This document shows positions 30,830 to 41,937 of a stretch of DNA of 64,000 bases, piece after piece (the first letter of the stretch is position 1; every line of letters begins with the position of its first letter). The notes under the pieces are model-generated. The model saw nothing but the letters and a program-made list of their open reading frames with translations, ran no database searches and had not been told where the DNA came from. The stretch comes from Phytophthora colocasiae (lineage: Eukaryota; Oomycota; Peronosporomycetes; Peronosporales; Peronosporaceae): the NCBI GenBank assembly GCA_018806915.1, contig JAGKQI010000061.1, positions 372,001-436,000 on the forward strand. Direction: 5' to 3'. The translations under genes and the position numbers were made by a program.

Positions 30830-32427
30830 GCATTCTTCAAAGATTCCGCGACGGTCTGAGCCGATCGGGAGGAACTAGCCTTTGCGATCACATATCCCGT
30901 GAACAGATCGACCCAGATCAGTAGTTCGGTGTTGCCTTTGTTGGATCTGGGCAGAGAAGGTATGTGATCCATTGCTATGATCTGGAATGGGTATGTCGCC
31001 TGCAGATTCCCCGGCGACTCGCCCCGGATCGTGGGTCTCCCCTTCCCGGTCTCACAATCTACACACTCGCCTACGTATCGCTGCACGCTCCGATATAATC
31101 CCCTCCAGTGGAAATGATCTCGGATCCGCTGATAAGTGCGTCCGATCCCCTGATGTCCTCCTTCCAGAGTCGTATGATAGTGGTGGAGGACATCCTGCTG
31201 TAGCGTTTCTGGAACTACAAGTCTCATCAGGCGATCGCGATCACCTCTTGATCTCGGCCCTGGTGGGCAGTAAAACAACAGATCTTGTTCATCTACCTCG
31301 TACTCGGAGGCGATCTTGGCGTAGGATCCGGATTCGGCTCGAGTAAGATCCGCGATCTGCCCAGCCAGGTACTTCTTTAGTCCTGCGATCCAGACCTCCT
31401 CGTCCTGGGCTCGCCTGATCCGATCAACCCGCATCTCCCGGATCAGTTCCTCTCGCAAGACAGCGGCGCCAGGTCGCGCTCGGGCTGCACGCGTGGCTAC
31501 TGCCGACACTTGCACAGATCGATCTTCAACTCGAGGGATCAACACCTCATTAAGCCGATTCAGGGTGATCAGATCGCATCGATCTGTCTCATCGTGGACT
31601 TCGATCCCGCTTCCTCGCTGCAGCGCGGCACTCGCCAAGCTATCTGCGCTCCCATTCCAGTCTCTCTTCACATGGACCAGCTCGTGATCTCCCCAATTCC
31701 GCAAGTGATCTAGCACCTTCTGTTTCAGTAGCGTCAATCCTGGCGCCTTGCAGTCGATCTCGCCCCGGACTTGTCGGATTACCAGATTCGAATCGCCACA
31801 AACGACCAAACGGCGGCGTTCTAACTGTGCGATCATGCCAAGACCTAGCAAGAGTCCACGGTATTCCGCTTCATTGACAGTAAGACTTTCAGCATAATCC
31901 GATCTAGCCTTGATCACTTTCCACTCTGGTAAACTCCACACGATCGCGCTGAAAGCGCCTCCTCCTCGTTTCACGCGTGCCGATCTGTCGAAACTTATAA
32001 CCCACAACTCCTCATCTGGGTCTACGGTGGGGATTGGCATCTGGATCCGACGTTTTGGCTCCTTTCGTGGCGCGATCGCGATAAGAGCTTTGTCGATCTC
32101 CGATCTGGGCGTTATGTTAGCTGCGATCGCCCCCAGTATCTCATCCTCTCCCTTCGTACACTTCGTGATCTCGAGCGTCCATGGGGATAGAAGTGCAGAC
32201 CATTGTCCTAGGCGCCCTTGGAGGCCGGCGGACTTGAACAGCCAGGCAAGCGTGGAGTGTCGGGTTAGGACCTTGATCCGACGTCCCACCAACAAGGTGT
32301 AGTGTAGATCCAAGATCCGAAGTAGAGCCAACACCTCCTTTTCGGCAACATTATAGCTTAACTCGTTCGTCTTCAAGGTTCGGCTGGCAAACGCGACCGG
32401 GTGGTAGATCTGGTCGTGTTCCTGCAT
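30799..32427 (-). pseudogene. Second RNase H and integrase N-terminal half of G2
   Basis: Begins inside the first RNase H (MQEHDQIYHPVAFASRTL), then the archaeal-type RNase H with NEAEYRGLL, CGDSNLV and NGSADSLA. Its first motif reads ISFDRSARV where G1 has SFDGSA, so the Gly after the first catalytic Asp is changed to Arg. The integrase zinc domain (HHYHTTLEGGHQG, CVDCETG) and first DDE Asp (MDHIPSL) follow. Closely related to G1 8054-9290. Confidence 0.87.
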
Positions 32428-34481
32428 TAGTGCGGCGGAAATCGCCCAGTCACTGGCATCACGATCACCACGGGTAACTTTGTCATGTCGAAGTGACGAA
32501 GGATCGGGGTCGACGCGATCTTGGTTTTCAAGGCTGTAAACGCCCTGTGTGCCCTACCCCACCTTTCGTCGCCAGCTCTTTGGGCCAGATTGGCTCCGAC
32601 CTTGCTTGAACAGGGGGGAGGCGTCGCCCCCAAGTTAAGATCCGGCGTACTATTCCCCTTTTGAGTCAAGGTGTCGGGTGATCCATCCTGATTCGACTTA
32701 AGCGCAACGGGATCTCGATTGATCGGGTCCGTACTATCCATGATCTTTCGAAGATCTGGTCGCTTCTTCAGTTCTGCGAACTCCACTTCACTTAGTTCAT
32801 ATAGGACCGATGCATAGATCGCATAATCCTCGATGAACCGACTATAGTAATTCAAACTTCCCAAGAACGATTGCATGGATCGGAGTGATCCAGGGAATGG
32901 TAGATCCGTCAGAGACTTCAGGTCTTTCGGGTTTGCCTCCAATCCGTCGATCGACACTTTGTGTCCGAGATATTCCACCTTATCCATGCCCCAGAAGCTC
33001 TTCGCCACACTGATCGAGAGATTCCACTTATCACAGGCCTCCAATAGGTCTTCCACCCGATCGCACATTTGATCCCATGTTCCAGCCGTGATCAAGATAT
33101 CGTCGATGTAAGATCTCCGTCCTAGAACCGACGGGCGACCAGGATCTTCCGGGACCCCTGATTCAAACACATCTGTAGAGTCTTTCGTATTCCCTGACTG
33201 GGAGATCTTCAAAAATCCATATAGGGCGTTGTCCACAAGACGTTGATAGATCTGAGGGGCGTTCTTCAGCCCGAACGGCATGCGATTCCACTCGAAGAGG
33301 CCGAACGAGGTGATGAAAGCTGAGATCGCGCGAGCTCGATCGGTCATTGATACGACTGAGAATCCACTCGCCATGTCTAATGAACAGTACCACAGAACCT
33401 TGTCAAGATCTTCTAACAGGTCATTGATCAGAGGCATTGGGTAGATCATCAGCCTCGTGAGACCGTTCACCAGCCGATAATCGATACATAGTCGGATGTC
33501 TACACCGTTCTTCTTGATGATCACCACGATCGGCGATGCCCATGGCGAGGTCGATGGCCGGATGATCCTGGCAGCTAGGAGTCCTTTGATGAGATCCGAT
33601 ACTTTCTCGCGGAACTGTGGCGCCACCTTTCGGACTCGTTGTGCGATCGGCTTTGCATCACCCACGTCGATATCGCATATAACACCCTTGGCCGCTGGAG
33701 GAAGTGCGTTTCCCTTTCCGATCAGGAGATGTCGCTTCTTCCAAATAATCTGTCGAAGTTTCTCGATCTCCTCCGGGGTAGCCGATCCCGGATTTCCTAC
33801 TTGCAGATCTTCGATCCTGACTTCTTCAGTGGTGGAAATCTGGATCTCCGGTACTACTGCGAGATTATCGGCTAGATCTTCGGCCGAAAAATCGCCACTT
33901 TCGTGTAAGTGGGTCTGATCAGCGTTCTCGATCCCTTCAGGAGATGTCGGATCCGGTTCATCCGTTGATTGATCACGCAGCCTATCGTCCTTGGCTGTCA
34001 AGATCGGGGTGTCTTTAACCATGGGGACGACATCGGCGTCGGATACATGTTGGATCTCGATTTGAAAATATGGTTTTTCTGTTTTTACCTCGATTTCCTC
34101 TTCACATGTCCGATCTGTCCGACCTGGGGCCTGATCTGGCAAGCTCTCATTCGTCTCAGTCTCACCATTCGTCTCAGTCTCACCGCCCCCAGCTTCGCCA
34201 CTCGGGGCCTTGTCGGAACTGATCGTGATCGGTGGGGTATCCATGGGATCCGGTTGGGGATCGATGAATGCGACCTTGACTTCGGCCGTATCGGTCGGTG
34301 ATCGCGGTTCCAATGTCGATATTGGTGCAGGATCAGGATCGGTCTTGATTCCCCACCTCGACGGAGTATGGATCGCGGCGTAACGTAGGTCGGCCGTTCG
34401 ACCGACGGTAAGGGGATCTCTACGGTTTCCTGAGGTTCTGGTCTCGCGTCCACAGTCGCTTCTAGAGCTAGGTTCTGCCAC
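32427..34481 (-). pseudogene. Reverse transcriptase of G2
   Basis: One frame carries the linker, RT fingers and palm (VDIRLCIDYRLVNG, LDMASGFS, EWNRMPFGLKNAPQ, SYIDDILIT) and thumb/connection (SMQSFLGSLNYYSRF). LDMASGFS replaces the usual LDMASGFW. The frame is lost at about 32445, inside the first RNase H. A repeated NGETETNE near 34160 is absent from G1. RT here looks structurally whole. Confidence 0.88.
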
Positions 34482-35517
34482 TCCATATAGCGCCGGGACC
34501 CGACCGACACGAACCCGGGAAATCGAGGCACTTTTTCCTGATCAAGTACCATTCCAACATGTAATCGGTGATCCAATCGTAAAATCTTCTCGCTCAAATT
34601 CGTGATCACTAAATACCGAGTTCGGCCGGGTCCATTTACCACGGTGGGTACCCATTGGTCGCCTCTGGTCACCCATAGTTTCTCCGTTGCCGATAGTTTC
34701 ACTCTCGATGCGGTCTCTTCAGATCCCCCAACTGGGATATGTAGATCTTCCTCCAATTTTACCGATCTTACTTTCTCCCCGTATAACCTCTTGCGACCAC
34801 TAAGTGGGATCCCCACTTCGTTAGGCAAGCACATCGAACCCTTCGCAAGATCCATCCGGACCCCAGCCGGGATCATGAAATCCATACCCAGAATCGCATC
34901 TTGCCCGGATAGATCCCCGATCCAAATATCGAAAAAGTAGACCAAGTATCCCGCAAGCGTGATCTTGACCCTCGTCCTTCCCTCGGTGGTGTACACATTA
35001 TCCCCGATCCCAACACACTCTGTCTCTGACTAGTGTCAAAGTGGCACCCAACCTTACGAGCAAAGGTGGTATCCAAGATGGATACCTCGGCGCCAGTGTC
35101 CAGGAGCAAGATCGCTCTTTCATGATTGATCTTGCCTGAGATCTTGGCTTGGCGGAACCATTTTCCTGGTGCGTGGTATTTCCAATACCCCCTGGATTCT
35201 CCTTCCTTGAGATCCAAAGCCACTTCCGCACCAGATCGCGAGAACTCATCGATCCGGGGAAGACTCGCGATCTTAGCAGTATACGAATGCAACTTACATG
35301 TATTACCGCGCAGATCCGAATTCTCCCTATCTTGATCTCTCGATTTCTTGTTCACATATGCATAGATGCAATACTCAGAACGCTCGGCTCGTACCGGTTT
35401 CCAAACCGGCGAGCGTCCTAGTTTAACATCTTTTCCACCTTCTCGGGAAACAGTCCGGCATGTCGGGTCGGATCGTACCACTTGCGGATCTGGTTGTAGA
35501 ATTCTTCCATGGGGCAT
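34085..35517 (-). pseudogene. Protease and linker of G2 (two frames)
   Basis: 35517-35030 overlaps the end of gag in another frame and carries the retropepsin site LLLDTGAEVSIL. A shift near 35025 passes to 34996-34085 with ILGMDFMIPAG and the linker up to IRPKSR. The T-run that is short in G1 (5179-5182) has its full length here. Confidence 0.82.
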
Positions 35518-37748
35518 TCTCCAGCTTCATGGATCTCCCCACAACCACGGCATGTATATAGACAGCGATCCGTTGGGTGGCCCCTCTTTCCGCACTTGTC
35601 ACAGGTTAGACGTCTCCAGCAGTCCAGATCCGTGTGCTTCCGCGACCCACAATGCGAACAGCGACCTCGATCGTGGTCTGACGTACCCCTGCGATCCGCG
35701 ATCCGGCCTCGATCTTGCGCGTTCACCTGCGATCGCGACTGATCCTGTTGGTGGGGAACGCCCCCAGTGCCGATCTGCTTGTCTTCCGACGCGGCAAGAT
35801 ATATCCTCCGGAGATCGCCTTCAGAATCGGATCCATCCGATCCGGATATTTCTTCTGATTCTGAGCTCGGATCTTGAGTTTGGATCGCCCGTACCACCGC
35901 TCGGGTGGGAGCTGCCGGGGCACTGGCCGGTGCCTTTTGTCTGTACTTCGATCCGAACGCAGATTTACGCTGCCTGCTTTTCGCCCGTTCCCGGGCACGG
36001 AGTACCTCCTCCAGCTCCTCGACGTCACTCAGTCGGAGTAGGGTCAGCCGATCAGCTAACTCCGGATCTCCCAATGTCTCTATGTAGTGGTCCACATGTT
36101 CTCGGCGGGCCTTAGGGCTCCCGTCCTTGATCTTCAGTCTAGCACGTAAAGCCGCCACGTTGAGCCGGTAGAGATAATCGAGAGGGGTTTCTTCCGATCG
36201 CTTGCGAGCGTGATAGTATTGCCACGCGACCGACATACCCAACCCACAATATTGGGTCTGGAAACTGTCCAACAGATCCGCCCACTTGGTTTTCGTCGTT
36301 CGACTGAGCTGCCTGTACCAGTTCTTTGCCGGTCCCACCATCAGATCTGCAAACGTGAGGCATTTCTCTTCTTCCGTAGCCTGATCGCGTTGGAACGCCG
36401 ACTTGACTTTACTGATCCAGGCCCGAGCGCGATCTTCGTCCAGATCTTTACCCGCAAAATCTTTCAGATCCGAGATCGCTGAGATCCGGACCCGCTGGAT
36501 CATCGACGATCCTCCTTGACCGATCGCCGCAGATGCGATCGTGGCTCGGCTCGACATCTGTCCCCCGGAACTTGGTATGCCCAGATCGTCCGGATCGTAT
36601 TCCCATGCATCCAGATCCGAGGCCGTGACGGACTCCATTTCAACATCTAACTCCCCTTTGATCGGCGATCGGGGTGTCGCGAGATTCCGTTCTTTCAAGA
36701 AACGATCCATCGCCATTTGAAAGTAGTCGTCCAACTTGTTGCTCGATCCAGTGGAGTTAGTCGTCGGCGCGGTCTGGTCCGTCCGGATCCGGCGATTTTC
36801 TTGCTGATCGGGCATCTTGACCTCCAGCTTCGCAGCCACCGATCGTGTATCCTGTTTCTTCATACGCGATTTCAGGAACTTGGCGCCGGAGGGCCCCAAC
36901 GACATGCGTTGCAGCCTTCTCGGGCTATCTGAGTCTGGTTCCGAGGTCGCTGACGCGTAGCATGACGACCCAGTCTGATAGCCTGGGTCGGGCGTCAGTG
37001 GGCGCTCGCCGACCAAGATCTTGAGGGAATCGAATAGATCCTGGGTCGCAGATTGAATCGCTTGCAGCTCCAAGTCAAATAGAGAGTTCGGGTCGAACTC
37101 TCCAGCCACCAAACCAGCTTCTTGGAGCAGATCAAGTAGGATCTTCACCGCGTTCAGGCGGTCAGAGCTAGTCCGGGGCTTCGACACTGGTCCGGTGAGG
37201 TTACCGATCTGGCGGACTTGTATGATCGTGAGAACGGGATCGTTAAGCAAGGTCTCGCTTAGCCTCTTCCTGTAGTAGGCCTGCTCGATCGCATCCCTGG
37301 TGATCGTTGATCCTGGGTTGATCACATCTTCTGGCTCTGAGTCTGGAGCTTTCAATTTCGTCCGGGTGCTCTTGATCTTCTTTTTTTTGGTCGATCTTGA
37401 GGCAACAGTGGACTTGGTGAGCAGATTAGGTTTCAGCTTTGCTGATTCCTTATCGCTCGTGTGCGGATCTCGATTCTCGTCGAGATCCGCAAATGGCCTC
37501 GACGGGGCCTGGGGAGGAATTCGAGGTTTTTCTTCGAGATCTGGATTGCGATCCAGGTCTGCCTCGTGCCTGTCAGTAGAGATCCTCCCAGAACTCTGCT
37601 GATCTGTGGATCTTTCTGTTTTCATCGGTGCCTCCGTCGATCCAACCTTCGTAGGCACTTCTTCCCTTTGTTCTTCTTTAATCTTGACATCTTCTTGGGA
37701 CTCACGGTGATATCCGAAGTCACCAGAAGATCCGGGCACGCGCACCAT
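35418..37748 (-). CDS. gag: gag of G2, intact (~776 aa)
   Basis: ATG at 37748 directly after the LTR. The frame is open through the charged N-terminal region, the capsid (AWISKVKSAF, NWYRQLSR, PLDYLYRLN) and three zinc knuckles (CSHCGSRKHTDLDC, CDKCGKRGHPTDRC, CRGCGEIHEAGEC) to a stop at 35418. This intact copy shows where G1 lost a base. The frame also continues upstream through U5 of the LTR for 41 codons, but only from a GTG, so the ATG is preferred. Confidence 0.88.
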   Translation of the reverse strand: MVRVPGSSGDFGYHRESQEDVKIKEEQREEVPTKVGSTEAPMKTERSTDQQSSGRISTDRHEADLDRNPDLEEKPRIPPQAPSRPFADLDENRDPHTSDKESAKLKPNLLTKSTVASRSTKKKKIKSTRTKLKAPDSEPEDVINPGSTITRDAIEQAYYRKRLSETLLNDPVLTIIQVRQIGNLTGPVSKPRTSSDRLNAVKILLDLLQEAGLVAGEFDPNSLFDLELQAIQSATQDLFDSLKILVGERPLTPDPGYQTGSSCYASATSEPDSDSPRRLQRMSLGPSGAKFLKSRMKKQDTRSVAAKLEVKMPDQQENRRIRTDQTAPTTNSTGSSNKLDDYFQMAMDRFLKERNLATPRSPIKGELDVEMESVTASDLDAWEYDPDDLGIPSSGGQMSSRATIASAAIGQGGSSMIQRVRISAISDLKDFAGKDLDEDRARAWISKVKSAFQRDQATEEEKCLTFADLMVGPAKNWYRQLSRTTKTKWADLLDSFQTQYCGLGMSVAWQYYHARKRSEETPLDYLYRLNVAALRARLKIKDGSPKARREHVDHYIETLGDPELADRLTLLRLSDVEELEEVLRARERAKSRQRKSAFGSKYRQKAPASAPAAPTRAVVRAIQTQDPSSESEEISGSDGSDSEGDLRRIYLAASEDKQIGTGGVPHQQDQSRSQVNAQDRGRIADRRGTSDHDRGRCSHCGSRKHTDLDCWRRLTCDKCGKRGHPTDRCLYTCRGCGEIHEAGECPMEEFYNQIRKWYDPTRHAGLFPEKVEKMLN
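37730..37747 (-). other. Primer binding site of G2
   Basis: Same TGGTGCGCGTGCCCGGAT as G1, one base inside the LTR end. Confidence 0.6.
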
Positions 37749-38493
37749 TGTGGTGGAGCGGATCTGGCCAAAATCTGGTTGAGGCCGATCGCGATCGCCA
37801 CTTGCGCCCAGACACCGACTAACGGAGGGGGTCCCCCGATGATCCGTGATCTTGTTGCGTGTAGTGTTCACCTTGTGTACCCGTCGGTAGGCGGGTTACG
37901 CTCTTCCAGGTAACTTCTGAAGATGTCTTGGGACGAGAAGAAGGTCTTGGGTGACGCAGGGGTTTGAGGCGGCGTGGAAGTTCTTCACTCCACCTCGGGG
38001 TACTTGATCCCGGTCGTAGGCGAGTTCTCGAGCCTTGATCCGGGTGCCTGTTTCTTGATCCAGGTCTTCCAATAGTCCAATGTTCGGGATTCAGTCCCTT
38101 CATTTCGTTGTTTTCCGCTTCCGATAGTGGGGGTCTTGAGGGGGCGAGATTCGACGGGATCCTTAGGCTAAACAACCAATTCCTTCCGATCCGATGTATG
38201 CACTTAAAGGATAGTTCACTAGATAGGGCAAAGCTGGCCAATATATTATCCAGACTTAACCGCTATACTAGGTCACGTATCCTTACCTTCCTGACGCTTG
38301 TAGGGCCAATGTAGTTCCCGGTTCCAGGCGTAGCGAAGACACTTGAGTGGTTCAGGGCAAATTCGAGTCTGTTTATGGTTATTCCTATGCCTACTAATCC
38401 CATCCTGATTTACTATCCTACGATCACATGACACTGGCTACATAGCTGATCCCTAGCTTGATTCCCCTAACCCTGATCTTGAGCCGATTCCGT

Positions 38494-38559
38494 ACTTAAC
38501 CGAAGCTTGATCTCGCACTTAACCGAAGCTTGATCTCGCACTTAACCAAAGCTTGATCG
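38494..38559 (-). repeat. 23-bp tandem repeat in G2 LTR
   Basis: Two exact units and one variant of ACTTAACCGAAGCTTGATCT plus CGC, period 23 (38494, 38517, 38540). Absent from G1's LTRs. Confidence 0.85.
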
Positions 38560-38838
38560 CTGCCTGATCCCGCTTGGTGATCCTTCAAAGAATCTGGATC
38601 AGGCCACAAGAAGAGTCTGCGTCGCGCCTGGGGTTGACCTTGATCCGGAGCTGATCTCGTACTTATACGGGAGAGGATCATTGCGCGATCTTGCGTGATC
38701 TCGCTTCGTCGCCGCCCGGGGAAGTTGGATCGTGCTGTTAGAGGCTTCGGGGCGCCAGGGTAAGCTGATCATGCTCGCTTGGGGCCCCGTCATCGTTGAT
38801 CGCGCGAGAACATCCTTGATTTCCCCATTCTTCCTCCG

Positions 38839-38930
38839 GCAGGATTCGGATCACCCACGAACACCACGGCAGGATTCGGATCACCCACGAACACCACGGC
38901 AGGATTCGGATCACCCACGAACACCGCTCC
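38839..38930 (-). repeat. 30-bp tandem repeat in G2 LTR
   Basis: Three units of AGGATTCGGATCACCCACGA plus ACACCACGGC, period 30 (38841, 38871, 38901). Confidence 0.9.
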
Positions 38931-39108
38931 ACCTGCTTCTTCGCCGGTGTCTCCGTTGCCTGTTCCCGGCGGGACCCATCGTACCTTCGTCTGATTCGAC
39001 CCAGATCTGGCGATCACAGGTCCCCCCTGTCGCTCGTTCCGACTCTATTCGGGTTCGTGGCTGACATCGCCTCTCCGGGAAAATTTTTTTTCGTCCGCTT
39101 CACCACAT

Positions 39109-39300
39109 TTTTACCCACAAGATGCCAAGTATCGCGCACCGGACGTAGCGCACCCCGCGCATATCCCAACTGGACTTCGTGCGTTGCAGTATACGTGCTC
39201 CGCACCCTGAAAATACTCATGGATTTCTGGTATCACGCATGGAAACTCTGATACCACACCATGAAGTCTGACGTGCATGAGTCCGACGTACATGAAGTCC
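39109..39300 (+). repeat. Repeat R1, copy 1, cut by G2
   Basis: From TTTACCCACAAGATGCC to GAAGTCCGAC this matches 50848-51040, apart from about 10 extra bases near 39160. G2's LTR abuts its left end, so G2 inserted into an R1-type repeat. The far target duplication is outside the window. Confidence 0.85.
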
Positions 39301-39339
39301 GACACACCTTTTGGAGCTTGATGCGCTCCCGGAAGTTCC

Positions 39340-39560
39340 TGTCGCTGCGCAGGTTGCTGAAGCCGGCACAGGAAACGGTCGTGAAGACTCCGGCTCACGT
39401 GGTTGCAAGGTGGAGATGCCGTACGTTAGCAGACCAGCTCAATGTGATCACATGGACTCACCACCTCCGGTCGTTTAACAAACAAAATGGCTGATGCGCT
39501 TGCTAATCAAGCGATGTACACCAAACGGAATGTGCAGACGCTCCGACGTGGCTGACACCA
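39340..39560 (+). pseudogene. RNase H fragment of a retroelement
   Basis: The plus strand encodes WTHHLRSFNK in one frame and MADALANQAMYTKRN in the next. This is the typical C-terminal RNase H pattern (R-x-x-NK-MAD-x-LAN-x-AM) in oomycete retroelements. Short, frameshifted and without flanking RT. Confidence 0.45.
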
Positions 39561-39729
39561 ACACCGAGTGGTCGCCCTTGCTGGAACACCTCCACCTTGG
39601 CCTCGGGCATAAAACATATCTCGACTGGAGTCGATTCTCTGGTCGCCGGGGTGTTGTAACACTCGTTACAGAGAGGCAGAGCTGGGCTCTAGGAGCTAGA
39701 CGACCTGCAGTTATGGCCTGCTGCGCCTG

Positions 39730-40257
39730 ACACGTACCAGAACCGACCGCAGTCTCCACGCCGGAAGGGCGAGGACAGAGACTTCGGCTTGTCGTCAGCT
39801 CCGAAGGTTCCTCGCAGGCGTACCGCCGGCCTCCCAACTCAACGGGTGCGCTGGCTGCAGTGTTGCATAAGGAGGAGGGCGGATCGAGGAAGCAGGACCG
39901 TAACAAATACGCTCCGCCTCGTGGTGGCGCCCTCACGATCACGGGCATGGCAGCACACACTATTCCCGGTATGAGCGCCGCAGCGGCGCCTAAGAAGCTC
40001 AGCAAAAGCGCTCGTAAAAGAAGGCGACAGAGGTCAAGGCTGTGGTCGAAGCTGCGCTTGTCAAGGCCAACGCTTCCACTCCGACCAAGTCTACGCCACT
40101 GCCTGCTCCCGTGGATCTGACTCCGGAGGAGAAGACCAAGAAGGTCAAGGGCTTGATGAGGAAGCTCAGGCAGATCGACGCCATCAAGGCCAAGAAGGAG
40201 CCTGGCAACTCGAGCTCTCTGCGTAATTCTGCAAGAAGGACGCTACAGGCCCTGTAG
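39730..40257 (+). pseudogene. Possible PYM-like (exon-junction partner) gene fragment
   Basis: Pieces in two frames: APKKLSKSARKRRRQ (39989-40033) and LTPEEKTKKVKGLMRKLRQI (40117-40176), followed by DAIKAKKEPG. The Lys-rich stretch followed by a K-L-R-K-K-L-R-Q-I-type helix resembles the C-terminus of PYM, which binds ribosomes and the Mago-Y14 core. The hallmark N-terminal Mago-binding motif is not clearly readable. Frameshifts and loss of the end suggest a pseudogene; the match is from memory and may be wrong. Confidence 0.35.
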
Positions 40258-40366
40258 TACAGGGCGTTGAGCTGCTTAAAGGAAATAGAGAGATACATAA
40301 AAACACTTTTTTGCTGTGCTGGAGGCTCGAACTGCGCCAAGCACGGCGTTTGGCGAGAGCATCGGC

Positions 40367-40687
40367 TTATTTGCGCATCTTCTTCCCGCTCTTGAGCTCA
40401 ATGGTACCGTCCTTCGAGCAGGCGCTAACGCACACACTCAAGAGCAAGCACAGACCCGCAAGCACAAAGTGGCTGACGACGAACGAAGGCTCGTAGATCA
40501 CGGCCTGCACGTAGTACACGACGAAGAACAGCACGCGGTAGCGTCCGTTCTTGTACAGCGATAGCACTTCGATCGCGGATGGCCACCTGCCGCAGATCAA
40601 ACTCAACGGGCCACTGGCAAACAAACACCATGAGCACCAAATCTGCGTGATCACACTGTCCTCCAGATCTGCGATGCCACCTTTCAA
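40367..40687 (-). pseudogene. Membrane-protein fragment, family unknown
   Basis: A 106-codon frame from ATG 40687 encodes at least two hydrophobic segments: RVLFFVVYYVQAVIYEP followed by VVSHFVLAGLCLLLSVCVSA, with a Lys-rich tail SGKKMRK. An upstream hydrophobic patch is interrupted by stops. Probably the end of an older host gene; not recognised. Confidence 0.35.
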
Positions 40688-40743
40688 AAAGGTCTAGCGT
40701 CGGCTGCCAAGGTCCAAAAGAACATCCGTGTTCATTAGATTAT

Positions 40744-41491
40744 TCAACTAAGCTTCTGTACTGCCCTGAACGCTTTTTTCATCTTCTGCATGCTCGTCTC
40801 AACTTGCCGCAAAACGTGGGCCTTGAACGAAATCCTGTCAGCCTGCATCTTCTTGAAGGCGGCCTCTGCGTAGTTAGGGTAGTTGTCGTCAGGGCGGAGG
40901 CCCCACCCGTGGTCGTCCACCTCCAAGTTGGTCCTGAAGTTCATTGCTTTTGCCTTCACCATACAGGCAGATGCAGCTTGCAGAGCATCCTTGATCTGCC
41001 GCTCCAGCTCAGCCCCCTCGGGGGTGGCGACGTACTGTGCTACGCGATCGTCGTAGTCATTAATCCAGGTGGGCGTGACGGACCCGGGTACTAAAGTGTC
41101 TGCATTTTCGGCGTCGTCAGGCGCGTCGATTGGGGGCGAGGCGAACGACGCCAATGCCTGATTCCACCAACTCCCGCTGAATCTCCTCGACCTCGTCGTT
41201 CAGCTCGTCCTGGCGGGCCCATTGGTGGTACTTGAGGCGCAGCGAACTCTTCGGCACATTCACGATCCTCGCGATTTGGCTCCACGAGAACCTCTGAAGG
41301 TACTTCTTATCGACGTCCTCCAGCATGTTGTTCGTTTCGTCTTCACTCATCCGACCGGGTCCATGGTTGTACATCAGGTTTTCACGAGCTGTGTGCGCAA
41401 CCTTCTCTGCTGCAACCCGTACGGCCTTCGAACGAGTGCTCTTGGTCTTCGACTTGGGCATTGGAACAGCCTTCGACTTGGGCAGCGGCAC
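40744..41491 (-). pseudogene. Decayed third copy of family A protein
   Basis: Two overlapping minus-strand frames. The first (41491-41117, first in-frame ATG at 41461) has a basic start and a helix-turn-helix-like stretch FSWSQIARIVNVPKSSLRLK. The second (41154-40744) aligns by eye with residues ~195-290 of the 58-60 kb protein: NDYDDRVAQYV against DEYDELVQVHI, then KAMNF, a shared D-x-H-x-W-x-L-x-P block, YPN, AFK and a charged helix. It therefore seems to be a frameshifted N-terminal two-thirds of that protein. Confidence 0.5.
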
Positions 41492-41500
41492 GTGCGTCGC

Positions 41501-41937
41501 TCAGGCTAGCTTTCTGGAAATGAGACCGCTCGCTGTGGCCGTAGAGAAATGCTGGGAAGTGACCATCAGGGACCAGGCGCTTGGACCACCATAAATGTTT
41601 GCTATGTGGTTACCCACACGGAAATCCTCGGCATACGCCGGGACACCAACCAAGAACGGCTGTCCTTCAGGCATTGGCTCGGGATCCACCCAGTTGGAAG
41701 GGACGTCAGACTTCTCTTCGACCAACGGTTGTTGCCCAGGCCCAAACAGATCGTCCACCTCGGTGGTGGAGAGAATGTGGGGGCCTCTGTGAAGCGAAGG
41801 CAAGACGCCAGGAGTCGAACCCGCAGTAGCGGAAACTGTAGATGTGGCGGGCACGCTCGCGTGATCATCGCCGTCAGCTGCATCAACGCCCTGCTTCGGA
41901 GCGGCGGACGCGCTCGACTGTGAGGCTGGGGCGCTAG
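41501..41937 (-). pseudogene. Unknown ORF, 3' part, split by H1
   Basis: The frame is open on the minus strand from the H1 junction to a stop at 41503. The stretch is Ala/Ser/Pro-rich, then ILSTTEVDDLFGPGQQPLVE and a more ordered end. It continues from 50426-50106 across the H1 insertion in the same frame, with one TAA at 50124-50126. It stops 10 bp before the family-A copy at 41491 on the same strand, so it may be that gene's 5' neighbour or its N-terminus. Not recognised. Confidence 0.4.
41933..41937. repeat. Left target duplication of H1 (GCTAG)
   Basis: Same five bases at 50106-50110; joins two halves of an older minus-strand ORF. Confidence 0.92.

Larger units (their letters stand above)
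27181..39107 (-). mobile_element. Element G2: GATC-rich Ty3/gypsy element, inverted copy of the G1 family
   Basis: From 39107 leftward on the minus strand: 5' LTR, primer site, gag, protease, RT/RNase H, second RNase H/integrase, chromodomain, then the antisense gene on the plus strand. Pol and gag are close relatives of G1 at almost every residue. The antisense gene and the LTR centre are much more divergent. No 3' LTR lies before 27.18 kb; element T sits at that point, so the rest of G2 is expected left of the window. Confidence 0.85.
37749..39107 (-). repeat. 5' LTR of G2 (~1359 bp)
   Basis: On the minus strand it starts TGTGGTGAAGCG at 39107 and ends CCACCACA at 37749. Start, U5 and end match G1's LTRs; the middle is diverged and holds two private minisatellites. 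Only one LTR of this element is in the window. Confidence 0.85.
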
